64,000 nucleotides of DNA from the NCBI GenBank assembly GCA_026874595.1, contig CM049312.1, positions 65,750,929 through 65,814,928 of the forward strand, written 5' to 3'. Each line of letters begins with the position of its first letter. The first letter of the stretch is position 1. Under the pieces are notes generated by a model, which saw only the letters and a list, made by a program, of their open reading frames with translations, searched no databases and was not told where the DNA came from. Positions 1 through 11,240 of this stretch are shown in pieces. This DNA is from Sipunculus nudus (Eukaryota > Annelida > Sipuncula > Golfingiida > Sipunculidae). Made by a program: the position numbers and the translations under genes.

Positions 1-1088
1 CCATGCTGCTGGTAGCTGGTCTCTTTTGTTTCTTCTCTGTTTGACCTTCGATCCCCTGATCGGGTTGATGCCATGCAGCCAAGACTCTGTAAAATATTAA
101 ATTATTTACTTTAATATAAAATTATCTCTACAGCTTGTATTAATTAGCTTATATTTCTTTTATTTCCTGTAACATAGAAAATCACTTTTTTTAGTGTAAT
201 TGTAAGGTTATTATGGCATTTGTAAGGTTATTATACCAAATTTTGAAATACCAAGATGAACCTGGTCTTAATGCTTAACTGATTTGAAATATATTATCAT
301 GGTGTATGAAATATAATTTTATACAGAAATGATAATGTAGTATTTAGCTTGAATTAAAATTCTTACCAAGGATGAAGGAACAGTAATATGTAAGGTCACA
401 GTTTTAGAACATTGCTGCTTTTCAAAGTAATGGTTACAGTATGTTTACAGTATTAATAATTGCTGCAATAATAATAATAACAATAATAAAATCCAAAGTA
501 ATAGATTAATTAATATTACCTTTCCCCATCACTTGTTTAACAACTACTGAAAACTCTAGCGTAAATTCCCACATACACACACATATATCAGCATATATTC
601 AGTGATACATACCTTTGGATGAATTTAAATGTCTGACCCACTGAACTAGGAGAGTGAATGTTGAAGGTATTATAGGCTTCAAAGAGCAGGCCAAGAAAGC
701 TCCTAAGATGTTTCCTTCCACAACTGCATCCTGGAAGCAATGAAAGAGTAAAAGATGATTGTTTATGTAAAAAACATGGCCATTGGTCCGTGTCCATATA
801 TGATATTTTATTATAATTGTCAAACTTTGATGTAATTTAGTTATGCCTAGATGTATTTTAGTGAGTCATGAAATTCAACATCAGATATTCGTAGAAGTCT
901 CTTAAGATATAAGACTGATTTTGTTTACCTCCTGCGAATATAACATGTGGTGCATGGTTCAGGTCTTCTTCTTCTTCAATTTCCTATGTTGTAGAGCCCT
1001 CCTGTTGAGAGGAAAACATAGAATGTTCTGTATAACATTTCATTGTATATAAAAATTGCAAAACAGAATATGATAATTTGAGATAATA

Positions 1089-1168
<80 letters not shown>

Positions 1169-1236
1169 TATATAATATAGAACAGAACATGATATATTTT
1201 TATATAATGTCAAATATTCTGAATCATTTCTTAATA

Positions 1237-1298
<62 letters not shown>

Positions 1299-1704
1299 GC
1301 AGAGCTTTAAAATAAACATGAGCAGGCTGGGCCATTCCTTGCCTGACAGTATACCCCACTGATAATAAATAAATCCCAAAGAGGCATAATATACAAATAC
1401 TGCCTATGCAGTTTTATGTTGATTCTTATGACTATTAATTATATAGTATATTGAATTAACCATTCATAACATCCTACAGAAACTGGATTGCGCTGGTTTC
1501 ACAATTGAATTTCATTGAAATATCTTTAAGCTGTTTTACTTACCTCGAATCATAGCACTGCACACATGCACGAAGAGCTTGGTCCTTTGTGTAAACTGGT
1601 GTTGCAGGCGGGAGAATTTGAACCTAAATAGTGGCCCATCCAGGTCTGTGCGGTCAGCTCTCTTATCAACCAGGGCACTGTCTGTGGTCTCCTGCCGGGC
1701 GCTG
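1..1704 (-). CDS. Possible unrecognised multi-exon gene, left edge
   Basis: Exon-like blocks on the minus strand with good splice borders: 1544-1704 (acceptor after TTGCAG, donor GTAAGT), 929-1001 (donor GTAAAC), 613-730 (acceptor CTTCCAG, donor GTATGT) and 1-86 (acceptor TTTACAG, open to the edge). Two joins stay open. In the first, an ATG at 953-955 gives 9 codons, then 39, then 28, with matching phases. In the second, 1544-1704 joins 613-730 and 1-86 and skips 929-1001, also in phase. The reading frames differ, so the protein is undetermined. The 1544-1704 block reads [11 protein letters not shown] then [11 protein letters not shown], faintly like the end of a ZP domain, but I would not name it. 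All frames of the full 929-1001 block contain a stop, so it could only be a first exon. No family recognised. Confidence 0.25.
1092..1295. repeat. Two (AT)n microsatellites
   Basis: Long AT dinucleotide runs at about 1092-1160 and 1240-1294, separated by about 80 bp of AT-rich sequence. They lie between the exon-like blocks of the left-edge candidate gene. Confidence 0.95.
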
Positions 1705-1932
1705 CTGCAAGGACATGCTGGTATCCCGGGACGGGGGGCTCATGGTCAAGGGATGTATGTGTCATTAGCAATCTCCACGGAGGAGTTAATTACCGCTTCA
1801 GTCTCGAGTAAAGTGATACGGTATGGGATAAACCATGAAAACTCGACACATACACGTGATGTCACGCCTCTAAGTCGCGTATTCCTGTATATTAGTGAAT
1901 ACGGGAAAATGGCACGTTAAATTTACGCGACG

Positions 1933-2223
1933 ATGTCTCGTATTTTAACGCATATTTTTCACAGTGTAGGGTCCTCCTTTTCTACTTATGGTTCCAGTAG
2001 GCTATATAGTACAGTTCTAAGCCGATTAATCACGTTTAACTACGGCCCAAACAGGGCGTCAATATATAGAGGTCAACTGCGCACTGATATATGCTCTAGA
2101 CAAGGGGAAAAAGGTGAAAAATGGCTTCATGACCGCATCAGCAAGGAAATGGATGATACCGGTTTATCAAGAATTAAAGGGAAGGATGGTGGAGCTGGAA
2201 TTTATGTAATTTCGATTTTTTAA
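1933..2223 (+). CDS. Candidate short ORF with mitochondrial-type N-terminus
   Basis: A 96-codon ORF begins at an ATG with A at -3, inside a CpG-rich, higher-GC block (about 1560-2700) that stands out from the AT-rich surroundings. The first 51 residues carry no Asp or Glu and are rich in Ser, Arg, Thr, Leu and Tyr, as in mitochondrial presequences. The rest is charged (for example EKGEKWLHDRISKEMDD). It could be a small gene, the first exon of a plus-strand gene, or chance in a CpG-rich transposon remnant. No family recognised and no downstream exon identified. Confidence 0.2.
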   Translation: MSRILTHIFHSVGSSFSTYGSSRLYSTVLSRLITFNYGPNRASIYRGQLRTDICSRQGEKGEKWLHDRISKEMDDTGLSRIKGKDGGAGIYVISIF

Positions 2224-2548
2224 ATATTTTCCAATGTCCAACTTGGCCTTACGGTAGCAGACCCTCCTGACATCCTACTCATTTATCCTAAACCCTGGTA
2301 ATACGTCGCAAAACGTAGCTTCGCAAAATCCGTAGTTCGTAACCTTAGTCAACTCTCGTGGGGCCCGAGGCGTTGCAGTAACTAAATTTAGTCGATCGGA
2401 GTGAAACCGTGTCCAAACCGTACCTAGAACCTACTGAGCCGTACAAGAACTCTGCTACCCCGGGAGTTATATGCCCTGGCGAACCGTACCCGAATGGTTC
2501 ATTTGAAAATGCCCCGGTAAGCGCAAGGCGGATATAGGGGCTCGCTAC

Positions 2549-2576
2549 GGGCCACTGCGGCAATTGGCAGTGGCCC
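2549..2576. other. Perfect 10-bp hairpin in the CpG-rich block
   Basis: Arm GGGCCACTGC at 2549-2558 and its exact complement GCAGTGGCCC at 2567-2576 enclose an 8-nt loop. The stem is GC-rich and stable. No larger element boundary was recognised around it. Confidence 0.6.
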
Positions 2577-3010
2577 AAGGGTTCTACTGGAGCTCTTCAT
2601 TTTCATCCCGATTGACCCCGGCAAAGTTTTGCACGCAAAACTCCACCGTTACCCCTGGCCGACTGAAGACGGTTGGTAAGGACTGACTATGCGGTTCACT
2701 ATGTTTATACTATCTAACTAGGACTGACTACGATTCACAACGAAGTCCAACAATAGTGCCACCGGCACACCAAAACCGGGAATGTGTGACTATCGTCAGA
2801 GAATGGAATAGAAATTTCCCAGTGAGATAGCGACACCAATCGGCCACAGATGAAAAGATGTAAATTCTAAATGCATTGACATGATATATGGAGTTCTCTG
2901 AAGTTATCCTACCTAGACTCTGAACTTGTACTTTTACAAGCCTTGGTTGTGATGAAAACATTCTTCTGTGCAAATCTATTATGGAATTGTGATGCTGTAT
3001 GCTATTGTTT

Positions 3011-3859
3011 ATTGAGCTTACGCGATGGTGCGGCGTCGTCCGTCGTGCCTCCTGCGTCGTCTGTCGTGCGTCGTCTGTACGTTAACCATAGCTATCTCAA
3101 AAACGGCAGACGCTAGCATCACCAATTTTTTTGAAAATAATCAGTTATTTGAAAAACTCTATCGGATTTTGTTTATTTTTTTTCTAACCGCATTCTCTTA
3201 GATTTTATAGGGAAAAAACTTAAAAATGCTTTAAAAATCTTCTTCTCCGAAACTGTCCAGCCATATTGTCCAATATTTCACATAAATGATCCCTGGAACA
3301 ATCTTTCTCAAGTTTATTCGAATTGTTCCAGTTCGGAGATTTTTGACCAAGTTACAGGAGGTTGAACTTAGTCATCTGTCCAAAAAAAGCACACTAAAAT
3401 TAAAATCTCAGAAACGGCTAGAGCTATAATCACCAAATTTTAGACCAATGTTTGTCACATGTCATATCTGAAATTGAGGTATTGGTGGCGCCACCTACAT
3501 TGATGTGTTTTTTACAAGCGAAAATGTTATTTTAAACTCTTCTAGCTTATACACTGATTTATGATGAAAATGTTAAGCTGATTGTTTTAAACTTTACAAG
3601 AATTATTCTATGGTAGGATTCTGCCAGTTTTATAACCAATTAAAAAAGGCTTTCCGTGTTTGAAAACAGATTTGACAAGATGCTGAGTTTCAGCAGCCAA
3701 GTCAAGAGGTCACTCAGTACAAACAGGTGGGGTCCAGACATCACCATGGCAACTGACCTGGCTCTGGCGGGTGTTTAGACAATGAACTCGGGATGATGAA
3801 TTCCCAGATTATTGGAACTATATCTTTCAACTGTTTGAAAAAAACTTGGTTTGCATTTT
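3011..3859. repeat. Diverged interspersed repeat starting with CGTCGT-rich segment
   Basis: The block begins with imperfect CGTCGT repeats (about 3020-3080). It continues with AT-rich text containing 'ctcaaaaacggc' and 'ctcagaaacggc', and a 'ggtggcgccacct' box at 3485-3497. It is adjacent to the inverted family A copy. No coding region seen. Confidence 0.45.
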
Positions 3860-5176
3860 AAGCGAATCGGGTTTATCATCAGGTCACATGTGAACTGCTG
3901 CGCCCTCATTTTTGGTTGACCTCAGACCTTTCCTCGCTGCCCAGCGTCCATTTGTGCGTCTGTTTCCACACATAAACCCACATATCTCGGGAACCGTTTG
4001 ACTGATCAGGCTAAAAATTTTACACAAATGTACCCCTTTTAAAGTTTTATAACATACACTAAAATGGTGGCGCCACCTGCAACCATTTTTGCACAGCGTC
4101 CATATGTTCATCTGCCTTGGGCTAAAATCACTCATATCTCAGCAGTGGTTTGACTTTTCCACCTGCAATTTTGCAGGTTTATACATCCTGGACTGCTCTC
4201 TTGATTTTATGACAGGTGGCACCACCTACATTCAGGTTTACTCTGCAGACATCCAAGCTCATATCTCGGGAACCATTTGACCGATTGGGCCAAAATTTTG
4301 CATTTGTATAGATCTCACATAGCTCTTCATCATATGCAAAACTGGTGGCGCCACATGCAACCGTGTATGCACAGCGTCCATCTGTTCATCTGCCTTGGGA
4401 TAAAATCACTCATATGTCAGCAGTTGTTTGACTTTTCCACCTGAAATTTTGCAGGTTTATACATCCTGGACAGCTTTCTCGATTTTATGATAGGTGGCAC
4501 CACCTACTTTCACGTTTACTCTGCAGACATCCAAGCTCATATCTCGGGGAACGTTTGACTGATTGGGCCAAAATTTTGCATTTCTATAGATCTCACATAG
4601 CTCTTCATCATAGGCAAAACTGGTGGCGCCACCTGCAACCACGTATGCACAGCGTCCATCTGTTCATTTGCCTTGGGATAAAATCACTCATATCTCAGCA
4701 GTGGTTTGACTTATCCACCTGAAATTTTGCAGGTTTTTACATCCTGGACAGCTTTCTCGATTTTATGACAGGTGGCACCACCTACTTTCACGTTTACTCT
4801 GCAGACATCCAAGCTCATATCTCGGGAAATGTTTGACTGATTGGACCACAATTTTGCATTTCTATAGATCTCGCATAGCTCTTCATCATAGGCAAAACTG
4901 GTGGCGCCACCTGCAACCATGTATGCACAGCGTTCATCTGTTCATTTGCCTTGGGATAAAATCACTCATATCTCAGCAGTTGTTTGACTTATCCACCTGA
5001 AATTTCGCAGGTTTATACATCCTGGACAATTATCTCGATTTTATGACAGGTGGCACCACCTACATTCACGTTTACGCTGCAGACATCCATGCTAATATGT
5101 AATACACCTCACTCTATTCCCCTTGCCACTTAATCCATGCCTCACTTCAGCCGTCCCACTACTACCCATATTCTAG
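3860..5176 (-). mobile_element. Family A (pearl/HINE-like) element, inverted copy
   Basis: This is the reverse complement of the family A copies at 28.2 and 50.6 kb. Its right-end flank (the 'cagttcacatgtgacc' segment) lies near 3870-3900. Diverged tandem units with boxes such as ggtggcgccacc follow. The left-end start 'ctagaatatgggtagt' is recognisable at 5161-5176. The left hairpin and the terminal CCGCCAAAA sequence are deleted, so the copy is defective. Units of about 280 bp are diverged from each other, unlike the homogeneous younger copies. Short ORFs inside (4457-4642, 4711-4920) are translations of the repeat, not genes. Confidence 0.8.
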
Positions 5177-5825
5177 TTTTAAAATGTCCTAGTCTGAAAC
5201 TTGCAGGTCCGAAACGTCCATTTTGCTGAAATCATAATGACTAAGGTAGATATGCAGGACTTAAAGAGGATCAATATTAAATTTTTAAAATAAACCTCCA
5301 TTCACACTCCCAAACATGCACAGGTTCGCATTAGGCCTGTAGGCCTTGTATTATTTCATCCAATAGTACAATTTGTCTTATATTCATCTTTTCAATGCGC
5401 AGAATGAGAATTGGGGGGGGGGGGGGGGGGAATTGCATGGTTTGCGCTTGAAGTTTCATACAAGAAATCAAGCCATCAAAGATAAATAATCTTGCCAAAT
5501 TCCAACGCAAAATGAACCTTATTTATAAAACTACTAAAATTAACCGATGGTACATATTCATTGTACATACATCAATTTATAATATATTTGAATATGCAGT
5601 TGTGCCAACAAACAGTGCTAGAAATCTGGCGGTAGTTTTTGGAGAAGGGCTGTGCCTTGACAAGCATGCATATAATGTGTAGTTTGGCTTTTTACCACCT
5701 CAGTCCTGCGTAGCTAGAATAGAGGGTTTCTTTACTCAAGATTCACTAATATATTTATAACATACATTCACGCTTTCATTGGTTCAAGAATTGTCGGTTC
5801 CTACTCTTTGCTATGTGGTTTTCCT
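5177..5825. other. Intergenic/intronic, includes poly-G tract
   Basis: AT-rich sequence with no convincing gene. A run of about 18 G lies near 5414-5431. Confidence 0.6.
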
Positions 5826-6220
5826 AGCTAATTACTGTACCGGCTGCAGAGAGGGCAGAATGCAACAGCTATAGGCTTAAAAATGGCGCCAAAAAGCGTG
5901 AGCACATTACACCAGTACTTTAAGAACTTCATTGGCTTCCTGTGCGACACCGCATTGATTTTAAAATTGTTATAATTGGTATACAAAGTTAAATATGGTA
6001 TATCCCTTATATATATTAGGAACCTTTTAACATTTTATGTTCCGGTAAGAAAGCTCAGCTCATCCGGTTAAGGGCTTTTAGTGGTTCTTAAGGCAAGAAC
6101 ACCAAGGCTGTGGAATGAACTTCACATTCATACACAATCATAAGTTCGTTTTAAAAGAAATCTTAAAACATACCTTTTTATAACAGCCCTTTGCACTTCT
6201 TAGAAATCAAAGTTAAGCAG
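5826..6220 (+). pseudogene. Decayed CR1/L2/Jockey-type LINE 3' end
   Basis: The plus-strand translation keeps the reverse-transcriptase C-terminal signature found in this superfamily: a stretch reading REHITPVL, then ELHWLPVRHRIDFKI, with several stops before and after. This matches the 'dHITPlL..LHWLPv..RI.fKi' pattern also seen in the better-kept LINE relic at 15.9-16.4 kb on the other strand. It is interrupted by stops and is not functional. Confidence 0.65.
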
Positions 6221-6461
6221 GGATTTTGTTATATTTGTATTATTTTCCGGTTAGTGGCATTTCTACAGATCTAAAAGGTCCTTTAAACTTCACTGACTGA
6301 CGGGATAAATGTGAACAAATCAGTTTCATGAATAAAAGGAAACAAGTTGCTACGCAACCGTGAATACTAGGACAATACTACAAAGTTTCAAGGTACTCAG
6401 AACCATGTCTAATTGACCAAACAATCAATCGTTTTAAAGATTTCTGGGTGTCATATACATG

Positions 6462-6516
<55 letters not shown>

Positions 6517-8218
6517 ACTTTGTTATAATCGCCACTGATAAACAGAACTATTCACTGTGGCGGGAATGTGTGCAGAAAACTGCGGTAATAATTTAATTAG
6601 TGCTTATTTCATACCACTCCTATTAAATTCTGATAACAAAGCCAACACGGGCTTCTTGAACCCTTTATTTTGCAAAACTTGCAGATTTTGCATTTTACAT
6701 CCATCCTGGCGTAATGTCCTGTCAATCCAGGTTTACATCCACCCATTATTTTTTTTTTTGGTAGCGCCATGGCCGGCTCTTCTTTATCTATGGCCGATCT
6801 AGCGGCAGCCTGGCATCCAAAGGTCGGTATAATTAATGTATATAAATCAAAGGCCCAGTAAGTTTATTTGAACAAAATCCTGCGAATAATATTTTCATGG
6901 CTATGGCCAATCAGGATTTTTTCCCATTTCTACAGTAACTGACGTAGTGTTGAAACAAGTAATCAAATGTGGAAGTCTCCCAAATTACTTGAATCAAAAG
7001 GTGGATAAAATACTTGGGTTGGCCAATATACTACAGTTGTCTCTTTGTTTTAAAATTCGCGATATTCGCGATAGGTTTATTAAAATAAAAACTTCGTGAT
7101 TACGATGCCTCATCTTAACAGATGTAATCTTTCATACAGCCTCACTTGTATCTTATGTACGCTGTCGATGCCTGTAGAGTCAAAGATCGAACACCAAAGA
7201 TTTAAGCTACAATTAAAATACATTAAATTTGTATGTAAATCAAAGATTAATATTGTAAATATAATGAATTTGAAAAATTTTTCACGGTTTGCTTGGTTCC
7301 TCGTCAAAATGTGAGTTGTGCGCATTTTGAATAATTATTATAATTATGGATATCTAACGTGGAGTTAACTCTGTTAAAATCGCGAACATAAAAACCTCGC
7401 GAAACAATGATGCAATGAAAATCGCGAACATTTAACCACGCGAATATGAAGCCATAGTTTGAAGCCATAGTATTTAAATATGTTAAAGCATAACCCATAC
7501 AGTTATTGTCCCCCGCTTCCGCGGAACACTGATTTGGATTTGTCCGTCTAGCTGTCCCTCTGTCTGTCCGTCAGTCAGGGTTTCGTTTCCGTGCGATAAC
7601 TTTCCTAAATATTAACCATTTCATTCTAATTTTGCGAAGTGATTGCTCTCATGCATACCTTGGATAGAACTGCATTTGGAGTGTCTGAAAATTTATCATC
7701 ACCAGCTCCATAACAAAAAAAATCTTTCCCTTTTGTTCCCAATTCACAACAAAAATTATGACGTGATTATATCTTCAGGGTACAATGGAAACTTAAAGAA
7801 AACAGGCACTATGACGTGTGGGGATATCTTCAGGAGAAAATAAAAACTACAACATATTGAAAAGGCAAACATGAAGGTCACAGGAAGCCAAATTAACAAG
7901 AGGCGGTAGCGAAGGACATAAATTCCATGAATTTGCATGTTTAATGGCATATACACGTGTTGCTTTGGTCTTTATCTGGAGTATATCTAAGTTATTTATT
8001 TATTCTGAATGCTCCTATAATTATTATTTTTATTCTTAGATTTCATTTTTGATTAAAATTTTTATTACAAATACTTCCCAGAAATGAATTCTATGATTTT
8101 ATCACCATCCTTTACAGACATTAAATTAAGATAAGCTGAAAGAACGTACAATTGGAAAAAGAACAACATAAACAAATTTGTTAATATTTAATATTTTACC
8201 TATGATAAATCAATGTTT
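6221..8218. other. No gene seen; AT microsatellite and CGCGAA-rich repeat
   Basis: An (AT)n run at about 6464-6514. From about 7050 to 7445 there are scattered CGCGAA/TTCGCG motifs at both ends (7056-7075 and 7378-7445) in opposite orientations, suggesting a decayed short inverted-repeat element. The remainder is AT-rich with no supported ORF. Confidence 0.45.
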
Positions 8219-8566
8219 AGGCCAAAATAAAAAATGTATGGTTCTCAGGCATTTTTCTTTTCAGAAATTAATGCGGGCGGGATTTTTTTTTCATTTTTAA
8301 TTTTTTTGTATGTTTTGATAAAAATGTCAAATGATAAGGAAAAGCATGATAATAACAGATTTATTTTGCTTAACAAGTAAAGGCACTACATAACAAAGAA
8401 TATTATATGATTTTATCTTTTCGAAAATGTCCGAGCGGAGTCAGCTCAAAATTGGTAAGATTCTATTGACAATCAAAATAAAAAGTTTTGATGCGGGGGT
8501 TTAAAATTGATGTGGGCGGTGCCTGAGAACCTTACCTTTTATTTATTATTATTTTTTTTTTGGCCT
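8219..8566. mobile_element. MITE, AGGCCAAAA family, copy 1
   Basis: The left end AGGCCAAAATAAAA and 'ggttctcaggca' are mirrored at the right end by 'tgcctgagaacc' and TTTTGGCCT. The element is about 348 bp with no coding capacity. A second copy with the same ends and interior text lies at 54882-55221. Confidence 0.8.
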
Positions 8567-9451
8567 TATACGAATATTATAAAGTGACTGTGATTAAATC
8601 ATATAAATTTTTATCTGGATTGTCTTAGTGCAAATTCACAAAATCGAAATATAGTTACATCAGCAAAGGCAGTCCATTGTAAATAAATATAAAAATATCA
8701 AACAGTGCCCTGAGGTGAACCAGTCCTTAGAAATATGAAGAAACAACACAAATATTTAAAATATATCTATAAAACTTAATACATGAAAAATTAATAGGTC
8801 ATAAGTCTAATATGAGAATTAATTCACTTTATGTTACTCATGATATTGCAGAGATTAAGTGAGCATTATTCTTAAGGTATTGCAATACATATCTATGAGC
8901 TTATATCCTCAAATATTCTGATGATCAGTTTGTGTTCAGAAATAGATCATATCATATGAATCATTTATAATGATCACATACTGATCGTCAGAATAATTAT
9001 CACTGGTTTCTAACAAATCATGAATGAGGCTCAGCTATGCTAATCCATTAAAAGTATATATTTATAAGTTACCACTACTTAAGAAAACTAACATCTCTGG
9101 CCTCTGAGAATCCATAATGATAGCAAAGCAAACGAAAAAGACGGTGTATTAACATCCTGGTTAAAGAAATAAACTTTGATTCTGCGTGTTAGCATGCATA
9201 TATGAAATTCTACAATAAAGCACCACAGACCAGCATGAAAGATAGAGGACAGATGCTATGATTAACTGCTTTACATACCGTATACATTTTGATACAAAGT
9301 CAGATATTGTATCAATATTGTCAAGACTAGTTTTTGGCCAACTGATAGCCTTAGTCCCAACTGGACGCGAAAATTTTGGGATGATATATCCCCTCCGAAT
9401 TTTGGGCCTAATGGAGGCCGTGGAGGTCGCAGAGGTAGAGGAAGAACCTTG
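8567..9451. other. No gene seen
   Basis: AT-rich sequence. Just before the next element (9413-9446) a plus-strand frame reads GGRGGRRGRGR, which resembles an RGG box, but no exon structure supports it. Confidence 0.4.
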
Positions 9452-10584
9452 GTCACAACCGGCCGTACGGGCTCCTACGGCCTGTTTGCGTCCAAAATTT
9501 ATACACAATCTCACGTGGCATGCAAGTCCGTCACAGTTAACCCGTAAGCACGGTACGCTCCCGAGGCAGCGGAAATCTTACGCTTCTAAAGAAGCAACTG
9601 ATTTTCACGCTGCCAGCTTTGACCGTTTATGATATATTTAGACACCAGAAGGCGGTTCGTTGTCCGCTGAAAAAAAACGTGCGTATGATGTGACAAGCAG
9701 CCAACCAGATGCCAATAAACCAACACTCAACAGGCATCCTGGCTCCGCCCACAGCTGCGCTTCAAGGCCGCTTGATGAGAGTTAACGGTCGAATTTTAAT
9801 TGCCCCCACCGTATTCTCGCATAATCGACCGATTCGATTATGACATTACCACTGTGTTAGCGTGGCCATGTAAGTGTTGTCTGCAGAACTGAAACCAGCC
9901 AGCGAGGTGTGCACGCAGCCTTTGTTGTTACGTTTCGTTTGAATTACAACTCACCGGCCGGGCATCCTATGTGCCCAAGGCCCTAAGCAAACCACGTCTG
10001 GGGCAATTCTCTTTGAGCCTACGGCCTGTCCAGACGGTTACCGGGGCGATGAGCTGTCAGTCATAACGAAATCAACATGATTGGCTCCGTGTATTCCTCG
10101 CTTGGCCGTGTCTTCCAGCACAAGGTCTCATCTGATTGGACGAAAACACAGTGCTCCCCTCTGGTGTAGCAATTCAGGATACGAGGTCATAACAAACAGC
10201 GCTTACGACATAGGGAGGCCTATAGTTAAAGCGCTGCGTAAAGAGCGTAACATACGGAGGATGTTGGACAAACCGTACTCAGCAGGCAAATGGCACTAGC
10301 TCCCTCATTGCATGTGACGTGCGTCTTTGACCAGGGATTTTCTTCCCATGGTACCTTAAAATGTGCACGTCCAACCTGCGAACTCCTTGCGGGGGGGGGG
10401 GGTAAGTTACACTTGCGGCCTCGTTGTTTGCTGAGAGTTTGTATAATTTTTAGGACACGTGCTACATCCTCCGTACCTGCATATGGGCCGTTTACGACTT
10501 CGAAATTTCGTAAGACAGGCACGTGGGATTCTGCATAAATTTGGCCGCAAACAGGCCGTAGGAGCCCGTACGGCCAGTTGTGAC
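9452..10584. mobile_element. TIR DNA element with long CpG-rich inverted repeats
   Basis: The left end reads GTCACAACCGGCCGTACGGG and continues with 'ctcctacggcctgtttgcg'. The right end is its near-perfect complement, finishing GTTGTGAC at 10577-10584. The inverted repeats extend about 50-65 bp. The interior is CpG-rich and holds element E copy 1 (9554-10249). No transposase ORF and no clear target duplication were found, so the superfamily is unassigned. Confidence 0.75.
9554..10249. mobile_element. Element E, copy 1 (0.7 kb, TACGCTC ends)
   Basis: It begins TACGCTCCCGAGGC and ends TAAAGAGCGTA. The ends form a short imperfect inverted repeat (TACGCTC / GAGCGTA). It is nearly identical along its length to 47595-48289. 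Limits are taken from copy 2, where a 9-bp direct repeat marks the borders. Here a target duplication is not clear. No protein is encoded. Confidence 0.65.
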
Positions 10585-11106
10585 ATAGGCTTATGGTGGT
10601 GAATCAATGGGAAGATTTACAGCTGACTGGTCTACCTTTTGTATCAAATTAATTTTATTTATGGTTTGGAAAAAAATGTTATGAGATAAAGCTTATACAT
10701 ATCCACCATTTTATATTATATATATTATTCTATATTATTTATATATCATATATGTATGAAATTTTGTATTGTATCATAAACAAAGGACTGCGATATATAT
10801 TGTATCATGAGAGAGGGTATCATAACGGTGTTGCTGTAATAAAAAGATTCTGTTATCTTGTTTGTTGTAGAAGATAAAGAGAAACATTTCATTCCTCTTT
10901 CTGAATAAAATAATTATACCCTGATTAGCACCGAATATCATAATCTTTGATTAAGATTTGGCAATAATTATACAACAATTAATATTTGACATCTGTAAAA
11001 TGACCCTTAACAAATATTCCTTATAATCAGAAGTAAGCCAGTATATAAGCTTGTTTTTACTGCATTCTGTTTCATTCATTCATTCAGGAGGAGCCTTGTC
11101 CCCAGC
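10585..11106. other. No gene seen; 3' flank of PIPOX gene
   Basis: AT-rich sequence downstream of the PIPOX stop codon. I see no strong polyadenylation assignment: several AATAAA-like words occur on both strands. Confidence 0.5.
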
Positions 11107-11240
11107 TCAGATTTTGGCCTTATTCAATGCAGGAAAGAAACGAGCCATCTTGAACGGTTTGAGGTCGTATGACAGATGACGTTGTGTGGCCAGTTCTCCA
11201 AGCACTTTGCCTACAACTGGCGCCAACTTGAAACCATGAC
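11107..11240 (-). CDS. PIPOX: PIPOX last exon
   Basis: The acceptor after TTTTTACAG completes the split Gly codon (phase 1) of exon 15094-15169 and reads [16 protein letters not shown]. The stop TGA is at 11107-11109. The final three residues are AKI. The exon holds the last flavin-contact motif of the family and the peroxisomal signal. Confidence 0.93.

Noticed and set aside
4457-4920. Repeated small ORFs reading MVAGGATSFAYDEELCEIY on the minus strand
   Set aside because: They are translations of the tandem family A units; the GGAT segment is just the palindromic box. The frames break where units diverge.
9258-9632. Overlapping ORFs around an RGG-like stretch (GGRGGRRGRGR at 9413-9446)
   Set aside because: The frame has no exon borders, and the ORF continues into the terminal repeat of a transposon. 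No other RNA-binding domain is nearby.
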